From the NCBI RefSeq assembly GCF_001650495.1, contig NZ_LWCS01000065.1, positions 124,001-188,000 on the forward strand: a stretch of 64,000 nucleotides of DNA, read 5' to 3'. This document shows positions 8,373-15,860 of the stretch, one piece after another (position 1 is the stretch's first letter; every line of letters begins with the position of its first letter). The DNA comes from Mycolicibacterium iranicum. GTDB taxonomy: Bacteria > Actinomycetota > Actinomycetes > Mycobacteriales > Mycobacteriaceae. Below the pieces are notes generated by a model that worked only from the letters and a program-made list of their open reading frames with translations, was not told where the DNA came from and made no database searches. Made by a program: the position numbers and the translations under genes.

Positions 8373-9383
8373 ATGCTCGAGATAAGTCCCCTGGTATGGG
8401 GCGCGACGATCGGCGTCATCATCGCCCTTCTTGCGGTCGATCTCATCTTGGCCGCGCTGCGACCGCACAAGGTCGGCTTCCGCGAGGCCACAGCGTGGTC
8501 GGTGTTCTACATCCTGGTCGCGGTCGGGTTCGGCGTATGGTTTGCGATCACCTACGGGGGTGACTTCGGCACCCAGTACTTCGCCGGCTACATCGTCGAG
8601 AAGAGCCTCTCGGTCGACAACCTGTTCGTGTTCGTCATCATCATGACGACGTTCGCGGTACCCGAGGAGCATCAGCACAAAGTGCTGACCTTCGGCATCA
8701 TCCTGGCGCTGATCATGCGGGCGATCTTCATCGCCCTCGGCGCGACGTTGATATCGATGTTCTCGTTCATGTTCCTGATCTTCGGCGGACTGCTGATCTA
8801 CACGGCGGTCCAGTTGTTCCGACACCGCAACGAAGACCCCGACGTCGAGAACAACATCATGATCCGGGCCACCCGCAAGTTCGTGCCGATCAGCGACGAG
8901 TACGACGGCGGCAAGCTGCTGACCCGCCGCAACGGTGCGCGGATGGCCACCCCGCTGATGGCGGTGCTGATCGCCATCGGCAGCGTCGACCTGCTGTTCG
9001 CGCTCGACTCGATCCCCGCCGTCTTCGGTGTCACCAGCGAGCCCTACATCGTCTTCACGGCCAATGCGTTCGCTCTGCTCGGTCTGCGCGCGCTGTTCTT
9101 CCTGGTGAAGGGTCTGCTGGACCGCCTGGTGTACCTGTCGACCGGGTTGTCGATCATCCTGGCGTTCATCGGTGTGAAGCTGATCCTGCACTGGGGTCAC
9201 GTCGACATCAATCCGAGCATCCCCGAGATCAGCACCTATGTGAGCCTCAGCGTCATCATCGGCATCCTGACGATCGTGACGGTCGCGAGCCTGATCAAGA
9301 CACGCAGGGATCCGTCCGCGAAAGCCCATCCCGGTTCTCTGCGTGCCTCTCGTCCGAAAGAGCACCCTGACACGGCTCACTGA
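8373..9383 (+). CDS. TerC-family integral membrane protein
   Basis: 336-aa polytopic membrane protein of the TerC/Alx family. Characteristic segments are FAGYIVEKSLSVDNLFVFVI near residues 70-90 and LIAIGSVDLLFALDSIPAVFGVT near 195-215; both carry the conserved acidic residues in membrane helices. TerC/Alx proteins are linked to tellurite resistance, manganese export and metal loading of exported proteins. ATG 8373 follows a weak GAGGTGA. The 130 nt upstream were checked for a manganese (yybP-ykoY) riboswitch and no convincing one was seen. Confidence 0.9.
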   Translation: MLEISPLVWGATIGVIIALLAVDLILAALRPHKVGFREATAWSVFYILVAVGFGVWFAITYGGDFGTQYFAGYIVEKSLSVDNLFVFVIIMTTFAVPEEHQHKVLTFGIILALIMRAIFIALGATLISMFSFMFLIFGGLLIYTAVQLFRHRNEDPDVENNIMIRATRKFVPISDEYDGGKLLTRRNGARMATPLMAVLIAIGSVDLLFALDSIPAVFGVTSEPYIVFTANAFALLGLRALFFLVKGLLDRLVYLSTGLSIILAFIGVKLILHWGHVDINPSIPEISTYVSLSVIIGILTIVTVASLIKTRRDPSAKAHPGSLRASRPKEHPDTAH

Positions 9384-9468
9384 GGGGCCGGCAGGGGCGA
9401 AAAGAAGTGTTCGGAGTGCCAACACGCTGTGGCATCGTTGATTCTGCACGTATTGCGAAGGGATGCCG

Positions 9469-10068
9469 ATGACAGGTGAGCACACACCCTCCGACGACCA
9501 ACGGATCGTCGCGGCGGTCCACGATGAGCTCGCCCGCTGGGGGATCGACAGGTTCGACGTCGGCGCGATGGCCCACCGCCACGGGCTCGACGCCGAAGCG
9601 ATCCAGAGGCGCTGGCCCGACCCCGAGGTGCTGATCCTCGAGGCCCTGGCGCACCGTCCCGGGGACAACGCTCAACCCCCCGACACCGGGTCTCTGCGAA
9701 CAGACCTGTTCGAATTGGCGGTACGAATGGCCGCCATGGTGACGTCGACCGATGGACGGAAGCTGCACGGCGGACACCTCATCGGCGATGTCGAGATCGC
9801 CAGCATGGACGTCCGCAGATCCGCGTGGATGGCGCGCGCGGCCACCCTCGAAGTCGTGTTCGAGAGGGCGCGGCAACGCGGTGAGATCAACGACTCCGTC
9901 GACTCCCACATTGCGCTGGAACTGCTTTTCGCCCCGATCAACATGCGCGCGTTGTACACCGGCATGCCTGTCGACGACACGTACTGCACAACGATCGCCG
10001 ACATGGTGTACCGCGCTGTCAGCTCCCGAAGCCCTTCGGCCGCAGCGGAACCCGGTACCGGAAGGTAG
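9469..10068 (+). CDS. TetR/AcrR-like regulator (atypical HTH)
   Basis: 199-aa protein. Residues 1-55 form a divergent TetR-type helix-turn-helix (IVAAVHDELARWGIDRFDV...AIQRRWPDPEVLILEAL). The C-terminal part (MDVRRSAWMARAATLEVVFERARQRGEI...ALELLFAPINMRALYTG) is typical of actinobacterial TetR ligand-binding domains. ATG 9463 and ATG 9469 are in frame; GAAGG at 9457-9461 is better spaced for 9469. It lies between terC and a convergent oxidoreductase gene, so its target is unclear. Confidence 0.75.
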   Translation: MTGEHTPSDDQRIVAAVHDELARWGIDRFDVGAMAHRHGLDAEAIQRRWPDPEVLILEALAHRPGDNAQPPDTGSLRTDLFELAVRMAAMVTSTDGRKLHGGHLIGDVEIASMDVRRSAWMARAATLEVVFERARQRGEINDSVDSHIALELLFAPINMRALYTGMPVDDTYCTTIADMVYRAVSSRSPSAAAEPGTGR

Positions 10069-10087
10069 ACCTGCGACACGTGCCCGC

Positions 10088-11791
10088 TCAGAGGTCGAGA
10101 ACCAGTTCCGTTCTCGGCACCGCGGAACATACCAGCACCGATCCCTCGGGCGGCGCCTCCAAAGGTTCCCGGGCATAGGCGGCGGTTCCGGACACGACGT
10201 CGGTGACGCAGATGTGACAGACGCCGCTGCGGCACGAGTACCGCGTCGGGACGTCGCACGCCTCCGCGAAATCGAGCAGGCTCGCGAAACGCGGCGACCA
10301 GTCGGCCGTCAGTCCGCTGCGCGAGAACGTCACCGCGGGGCCGGCGCCCGGTTCCCCGGCGGGGATGTGCGGACGCACCGGCGAGGGCGCGCCGACAGCA
10401 CCGGGGTTGATGCGGGGACGGGCACCGAACAACTCACTGTGGACATCGGACTGATCAAAACCGTTTCTCACCAACGCGTCACGCATGTCATCCATGAAGC
10501 GGTCGGGGCCGCACAGATACACCGACGCGTCGGTCGGCAGCGCCAGCGCGGCCAGTGACGCCGCGCTCAGGCGTGGCCCTTCTGCGGTGTACACGTAGTG
10601 GGCCGTGGCGTCGGGCAACGATGCGATCAGGTCGTCGACTTCGTCGGCGAACGCGTGGGTGACACGGTCTCGGGTCGTGTGCACCCACGCCACCCGGCGC
10701 GGACTGTGTTCTGCGGCAAGGCGATGCAGCATTGCCAGCACGGGTGTGCATCCCACGCCCGCCGAGAGCAGCACGACGGGCCGGTCCCCGTCGGCGAGCA
10801 CGAAGTCGCCGCGTGGAGCAGCGGCATCCACCGTCGCCCCGGCCTGAATGTGGTCGTGCAGCCACGCACTGGCGACTCCATGCATATCCCGTCTGACGCT
10901 GATCCGGTAAGTCCCGTCGGTGGAATGGTTTGACAGGGAGTAGCTGCGCAGCGGTGCGGGTTCCGCGGCTCCGACGATGCGCATCGGCAGGTACTGGCCC
11001 GGCTGCGCGGTCGGTAGCGCAGATCCGTCGCCGGCCTCGAGCAGCAGCGACAGCACATCCTCCGTTTCGCGGTGGGTGGCGCGCACCCGCAGTGACCGAA
11101 ACCCGCTCCACGCCAGGGCGCTCGAGGATTTCGGCCGCTGCAGGTCCTGAAAGGACTGCACCCAGCCTGGGCTCAACGCCGGAATGTCGACTGCCTTGCG
11201 CAACAGTTCCGGATCCCGGTCGGGGAGATAGAGCAGCGCGTCGATGTCGGCGACGGAGATCTCGTGCCGCCCGCGCTCGACGAGGACGATGTCGTCACCG
11301 GCAGATACCCGCCCCTCGCGGATCACCCTCATGTAGAAACCGGGACGGTGATGGGCCACCAGCAGATTCGGCATGCGCGGCTCGTCGAGACGCATCCCCA
11401 CCCGGAAGCACGTCACGCGGGGCTGGGTGACCTCGAACTCGGCCTCGCCGATGCGGTAGCGGTCGCCGATGCACACCTCGTCGTCGGGCAACCCGTCGAC
11501 GGTGAAGTTCTCCCCGAAGCTGCCCGCGGTCAGGTCGTCGCGGCCGAGATGATCCCTCCAGTGGTCGTAGGAGGCGTTCTGATAGACGAGCACGGCGCGG
11601 TTCTCTCCGCCGTGGCCGTTCAGGTCACCCTGTCCGTCGCCGTCGATGTTCAGGGTGCGCACCATGACAGGACCGCCCACCGGGTGCTTCCAGATCCCGG
11701 TGTGGATGTCCTGGCCCTGCCAGGGCACGTTCTTGGGCATGCCGACATTGACCGACGCGAGTTGCCCGACACTTGAGATCTGTTCGCGCAC
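10088..11791 (-). CDS. MOSC domain-ferredoxin reductase-[2Fe-2S] fusion protein
   Basis: 567-aa multidomain protein. Residues about 1-190 are a YiiM/YcbX-type MOSC domain (GDGQGDLNGHGGENRAVLVY, GSFGENFTVDG, TCFRVGMR). Residues about 230-460 are an FAD/NAD(P)-binding ferredoxin reductase unit (RSYSLSN for flavin binding, LLSAGVGCTPVLAML for the nucleotide). The C-terminus is a plant-type [2Fe-2S] ferredoxin with YSCRSGVCHICVTDV and a final LVCSAV cysteine. This is a self-contained electron chain, probably delivering electrons to a molybdenum-cofactor-type reduction of N-hydroxylated or sulfur compounds. The substrate is unknown. No clear partner gene is adjacent. Confidence 0.85.
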   Translation of the reverse strand: MREQISSVGQLASVNVGMPKNVPWQGQDIHTGIWKHPVGGPVMVRTLNIDGDGQGDLNGHGGENRAVLVYQNASYDHWRDHLGRDDLTAGSFGENFTVDGLPDDEVCIGDRYRIGEAEFEVTQPRVTCFRVGMRLDEPRMPNLLVAHHRPGFYMRVIREGRVSAGDDIVLVERGRHEISVADIDALLYLPDRDPELLRKAVDIPALSPGWVQSFQDLQRPKSSSALAWSGFRSLRVRATHRETEDVLSLLLEAGDGSALPTAQPGQYLPMRIVGAAEPAPLRSYSLSNHSTDGTYRISVRRDMHGVASAWLHDHIQAGATVDAAAPRGDFVLADGDRPVVLLSAGVGCTPVLAMLHRLAAEHSPRRVAWVHTTRDRVTHAFADEVDDLIASLPDATAHYVYTAEGPRLSAASLAALALPTDASVYLCGPDRFMDDMRDALVRNGFDQSDVHSELFGARPRINPGAVGAPSPVRPHIPAGEPGAGPAVTFSRSGLTADWSPRFASLLDFAEACDVPTRYSCRSGVCHICVTDVVSGTAAYAREPLEAPPEGSVLVCSAVPRTELVLDL

Positions 11792-12147
11792 AGGGGCTCA
11801 CCGCCGTGATCTGAACAATGGGTTCGGTCCAGACTAGAACCGTGTTTCCGAGCCGGTCAAGGAGACGTCATCATCACCGGCCACGCCGCCGGCCCAGGTG
11901 ATCCGTTCCCCCCGGCCGAATCACCCGAGACCGGCGCGCCCTCCCCCAGGCCCGCCCAACCCCTCAGTGCGCGTACCTCTCGACGGCTCGGCCGACCGCA
12001 ACCACGCACATCGTACATAAACGAACACGTTCTTGATGAACGAACGAGTTTCTGAAAGTTTTCCTGCCGGTTACCAACCGGGGCCGCGAAACTCCCTGGT
12101 CGGATCGTCCTATACTCCGTCTCGGAAAACTGCAGAGGAGCAATTGC
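11792..12147. promoter_or_regulatory. Divergent intergenic region with palindromes and -10 element
   Basis: Gene-free 356 bp between the MOSC fusion and a TetR gene. It contains CGTTC-TTGAT-GAACG at 12028-12042 within a run of GAAC/GTTC half-sites, a perfect CCGGTT-ACC-AACCGG at 12067-12081, and a likely -10 hexamer TATACT at 12111-12116, 37 nt before the TetR start. The palindromes upstream of a TetR gene suggest autoregulation, which is inference. Confidence 0.45.
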
Positions 12148-12753
12148 ATGGCCCAGCAGCTCGCGTCGGGGCGACACAGCCTCAGTCGTGACGAGGTCGC
12201 CGCCAACCAGAAGCAACGGCTCTTCCAGGCGCTCGGCGAGGTCATGGGCACCAAGGGTTACAGCAACACCACAGTCGAGGACCTGATCAAGCACGCCGGG
12301 GTTTCCCGCGCTACCTTCTACCAGCACTTCGACTCGAAACTCGACTGCTTCATGGCCGGCTACGCGAACATGCAGGGCTACGTCATCGAGGCCATATTCG
12401 AGGTTCCCGCGACAGGCACACCCATACAGCGTTTCGGGTTCATGCTGCGCCGATATCTCGGATTTCTGGCACTGGATCCCCGGACGTCGCGGCTGTATCT
12501 GCTGGAGGTCTACGCCGCGGGGCCCGACGCGATGCGTCGCCGGATGCAGCTACAGCAGGAGTTCGTGGACGGTGTCGCCAAGATTTTCAAGGCGCGCAGC
12601 AAAGCGGACCGTTTCGCGTGCCAGGCTCTGGTGGCCTCCATCGCAATGCTCGTCACCACCGCGCTCGTGGACGCCGACTCCGACGCCATCCTCGCCTTAG
12701 AGAAGCCTGTCCTAAAGTTTGCCGAGCGTGCACTTGGGCAACGCGCGGTGTGA
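12148..12753 (+). CDS. TetR/AcrR family regulator
   Basis: 201-aa regulator with a canonical N-terminal TetR domain at residues about 20-70 (LFQALGEVMGTKGYSNTTVEDLI...GVSRATFYQHFDSKLDCFM) and a helical ligand-binding C-terminus. The ATG has AGAGGAG 7 nt upstream. The upstream palindromes may be its operator. The next gene is a second TetR regulator in the same direction, 71 nt on. The ligand and targets cannot be read. Confidence 0.9.
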   Translation: MAQQLASGRHSLSRDEVAANQKQRLFQALGEVMGTKGYSNTTVEDLIKHAGVSRATFYQHFDSKLDCFMAGYANMQGYVIEAIFEVPATGTPIQRFGFMLRRYLGFLALDPRTSRLYLLEVYAAGPDAMRRRMQLQQEFVDGVAKIFKARSKADRFACQALVASIAMLVTTALVDADSDAILALEKPVLKFAERALGQRAV

Positions 12754-12824
12754 CCGGACCCACCCAACGTTTGCCTCCGCACAAGCTATTTGAGTTTGTA
12801 CCATCCATAGTTCACACTGATGCG

Positions 12825-13403
12825 ATGCCGGAGCCAGTGCGTTCGCAGAGTTTGCGGGAGCGCAAGAAGATTCACACGCGCCTCGCGATCCGCCGCGAGG
12901 CTTTTCGACTGTTCGAAAAGCACGGTTACACGAACACCACGATCGAACAGATCGCCCACGCCGCCGACGTCTCGCCCCGCACGTTCTATCGGTACTTCGG
13001 GGTGAAGGAGGCGTTGCTACTTTCTGACGATCAGATCTCACCGATCGTCGAGGCGTTCGCCGCTGCGCCCAGCGAGATGACGATCATCGAGGCGTACCGA
13101 TACGCGCTCGCCAAGGTGTTCGGCGGTCTCAGCCTCGAACAGCGTGAGGACGCGCTAGTGGGCGAGCGGCTGCTATATGAGATCCCCGAGGCCCGTGGCC
13201 TGTTGTACGGGGCATACGTCCGCATGATCAACCTCATGACCGATGCACTCTCAGAACGGCCCGATGCGCCGGAAGAAGAAGCTGAGCGGCGCGTCATCGC
13301 GGGGGCGATCGTCGGAGTGTTGATCGGCACCTCGCACGACACACCGCTGCCCGAGGCCGAGTTGCAGAGTGCGTTGGAGATCCTCGGCCGACACCTGATC
13401 TAG
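12825..13403 (+). CDS. TetR/AcrR family regulator
   Basis: 192-aa regulator starting MPEPVRSQSLRERKK. The TetR domain is at residues about 12-60 (IRREAFRLFEKHGYTNTTIEQIAHAADVSPRTFYRYFGVKE), the usual form for MftR-like and other actinobacterial TetR proteins. The frame stays open far upstream, but ATG 12825 is the first start matching the family N-terminus. No ribosome binding site is obvious, so it may be leaderless. It converges on the phytase-like lipoprotein gene with a 4-nt overlap of the two stops. Confidence 0.87.
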   Translation: MPEPVRSQSLRERKKIHTRLAIRREAFRLFEKHGYTNTTIEQIAHAADVSPRTFYRYFGVKEALLLSDDQISPIVEAFAAAPSEMTIIEAYRYALAKVFGGLSLEQREDALVGERLLYEIPEARGLLYGAYVRMINLMTDALSERPDAPEEEAERRVIAGAIVGVLIGTSHDTPLPEAELQSALEILGRHLI

Positions 13404-15727
13404 CCCTTGAGCGCCTCCGCGGCAGGGCCGAGATCGAGAAATACCGTCTCGCCGTTGGCATCTTCGAGACCATCGTTGTCGGTGACGACGTAGAGATTGC
13501 CGTTGCCCGCGACCGCGAAGCCTTCGACCTTCTCCTGGGTGAATCCGTTATTGGCCTGAAGGTCGGGAAGCAGATCCCGCGCCAAGGTCTTCGGCAACAC
13601 CTTGGGGGCCTCGGTGCCCGTCACGCCCGCCTCCGACGGAATCTCCACGCGGTAAATGGCTTTCACGCGCGCGTCGGGTCCGTTGAGCTTGTCGCGCTCG
13701 AGGATGAACAGTGCGCCGTCGTGAACCTGGATCTCCGACAACCCGACCCAGTCGCCCTCGATGTCGGTGTTGTCCAACTGGTAACCGAACCACTCCCACT
13801 TGTCATCGGCGTAGCGCCCAAGTCGCACCACACCTTTCGGGTCGGTCTTGGACTCGCGCTGCACCGCCACCCAGACAGCGTCACCGTCGACGGCGACGCC
13901 TTCGAGGCCCTGGCCGCCGAGGCCCGCGGCGATCTCACTCGGAAGTGACACCTTTCTGTCGATCGCGCCGTCGGCCGCGACGAACACCAGCTGGTTACCG
14001 GCACCCTCCTCGCCCTCGACCGCGAGCACGAAGCTGCCGTCGGATTTGGCTGCCACGCCTTCGATGTCGAGCGTGACCGCCTCACCGTTGTCGGTGATCG
14101 GCAGCTGCGTGTCGATCAACGCAGGGGTTTTCGACAGGTCGACGGACAGGATTCGTGACGGCCCGTAGGCGATGTCTGCGGAGGTGTAGAGCCGGTTCTC
14201 GTCGAACGGATCGGCTGACAGCGCACCGAGTGCACCCCACGCGATCGGCGCGCCGTCGACGTCCCCGGACACGATCGACGGGAAAGGCGGTTTGGCGCCG
14301 ACGAATCCGGCGCCGTAACCGTAGACGTTGACCGAGGCACGGACTCGGTTCTCGGCATCGTCGGCCTCCGACGAGATGACCAGGAGGTCGCGAGTCGGGA
14401 TCGGGAGAATGCCCTCGGGTCCCGGTGTGGTGGGAAGGATTTGACGGAACTTCGGTGCGGTGACATCGCTGACGTCGTAGACCGCGACGAAATTGCTGCG
14501 CTCGGATGCGACCAGCGCGGTGGGTGTGCCACCGATGTCGGTGATGGCCAGTCCTTCAGGCTCCGTGCCCTTCGACTCGGCGCGGCTTTCGATGTGCATG
14601 CCGGTCCGAACAGCCAACTGTTCGAAGCTGTTTCCGGCATCCCACACCGGCTCGCCGGTCGCCGCATCGAAGATGGTCCAGCCCCGGGTTCCACCCTTCC
14701 AGTCACCTTCGTTGGCGGTCGCGACGTGGTCGTCGCCGATCCAGCCGATGGCGTCGGGTTCGCGCGGGGTGTTCTCGATCGAACCGGTCTGGTCGACCTG
14801 GCCGTCTTCGGCAGTGTCGATGCCGTCGACGGATTCGCTTCCGGCGGTGAAGATCTTCTGCACCTGGCCGGTGATGCCGTCGATGATCGCGATGCCGTTG
14901 TTCTCCTGCAGCGTGAGCGCGACCTGTCCGCGGGAGTTGATGCTGACGTACTCGGGCTCGAGATCCTCGGGGGTGTCCAGCCCGGCGGCGCGGGCGGCCT
15001 CGACATCGAAGTCGATCTTGCGGGGCGCCCAGCTGGTGGGAGCGCCGGTGAGGCTGAGCAGCTGCAGGAATCCCGTCGGTGGCTGTGGCAGGTCACCTTC
15101 CTCCGCCCCGGGAGGAGTGAACTCCTCGTCGCGCTGGTTCTCCATCGCGATCGCCGCGAAGGTGCCGTCCGCACTGATGGCGATCGAATCGGGCTGCCCG
15201 CCGAGGTCGATGCTGTGCACGCGGGCGCGGTCGGCGACGCGGACGACATCGACGCGGCCGGACGGCTTGGTGAAGTCGCCGCCGGTGGTGTCGACGACGA
15301 CGAGGACGAACTCGCCGACGGCGGCGACGGACGTCGGCTGGTCGTCGGCATTGCCGAGTTCGGCCAGCGACAGCGTGCCAAGACCTTTCGGGCTCTTGGG
15401 GTCACGGATGTCGACCAAGCCGATGCGTTTGGCGGCCGCATCGGTGTAGATGACCGTGTTGCCGTCGGGGGTCACGGTGGAGATCTCGGCGACGGTTTCG
15501 GCGGCGGCGTCCTCGGTGGGGGCGTTGTTGAGGACCACCGGGTAGGTGGCGGTTCGGTGGTAGCGCTCGGCGTCGGGAAGGTTGAAGTCGATCGGCGACG
15601 TGGCCCGCTGGGTGTCGGGGCGGGGCTCGCCGGGTGCCGGTTCCTCGGTGTCGGTGGAGCAGGCGGCCAGCAGCAGTGCTGCCACCGAGGCCGTTGCCGT
15701 CGCGCGGGTCCAGTTCGAAGCCGTCAT
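13400..15727 (-). CDS. Secreted lipoprotein, phytase-like esterase / beta-propeller
   Basis: 775-aa exported lipoprotein. The signal peptide ends in a lipobox LLLAAC with the lipidated cysteine at residue 23. The middle (about 75-450) has repeated WD/NHL-like blades (SIDLGGQPDSIAISADGTFAAIAM, VDQTGSIENTPREPDAIGWIGDDHVATANEGDWKG) of the choice-of-anchor I / alkaline phosphatase-like type. The C-terminal ~270 residues resemble the esterase-like activity of phytase domain (LDIEGVAAKSDGSFVLAVEGEEG, GLEGVAVDGD, KVEGFAVAGNGNLYVVTDNDG). It probably acts at the outer face of the membrane on phosphoesters; the substrate is unknown. Confidence 0.8.
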   Translation of the reverse strand: MTASNWTRATATASVAALLLAACSTDTEEPAPGEPRPDTQRATSPIDFNLPDAERYHRTATYPVVLNNAPTEDAAAETVAEISTVTPDGNTVIYTDAAAKRIGLVDIRDPKSPKGLGTLSLAELGNADDQPTSVAAVGEFVLVVVDTTGGDFTKPSGRVDVVRVADRARVHSIDLGGQPDSIAISADGTFAAIAMENQRDEEFTPPGAEEGDLPQPPTGFLQLLSLTGAPTSWAPRKIDFDVEAARAAGLDTPEDLEPEYVSINSRGQVALTLQENNGIAIIDGITGQVQKIFTAGSESVDGIDTAEDGQVDQTGSIENTPREPDAIGWIGDDHVATANEGDWKGGTRGWTIFDAATGEPVWDAGNSFEQLAVRTGMHIESRAESKGTEPEGLAITDIGGTPTALVASERSNFVAVYDVSDVTAPKFRQILPTTPGPEGILPIPTRDLLVISSEADDAENRVRASVNVYGYGAGFVGAKPPFPSIVSGDVDGAPIAWGALGALSADPFDENRLYTSADIAYGPSRILSVDLSKTPALIDTQLPITDNGEAVTLDIEGVAAKSDGSFVLAVEGEEGAGNQLVFVAADGAIDRKVSLPSEIAAGLGGQGLEGVAVDGDAVWVAVQRESKTDPKGVVRLGRYADDKWEWFGYQLDNTDIEGDWVGLSEIQVHDGALFILERDKLNGPDARVKAIYRVEIPSEAGVTGTEAPKVLPKTLARDLLPDLQANNGFTQEKVEGFAVAGNGNLYVVTDNDGLEDANGETVFLDLGPAAEALKG

Positions 15728-15860
15728 CCGTCACCCTCTTCAGTTGTGCCAACCGGGACGGCTGAGCTTGGCGCGGGCAGGTGAGTGATTCACGATCGGC
15801 AGATGAACGCTCGGTGAACGTGTTGGCGATCGGTAGCGGGCGGCGATCAGCGTCGGGCGA

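Noticed and set aside
7923..9668. 581-aa open frame on the minus strand across CsbD, TerC and the TetR start
   Set aside because: Its translation is a low-complexity Asp/Arg/Gln run and covers three well-supported genes on the other strand.
14441..15784. 447-aa open frame on the plus strand
   Set aside because: Antisense to the phytase-like lipoprotein, which has a signal peptide, lipobox and recognisable repeats.
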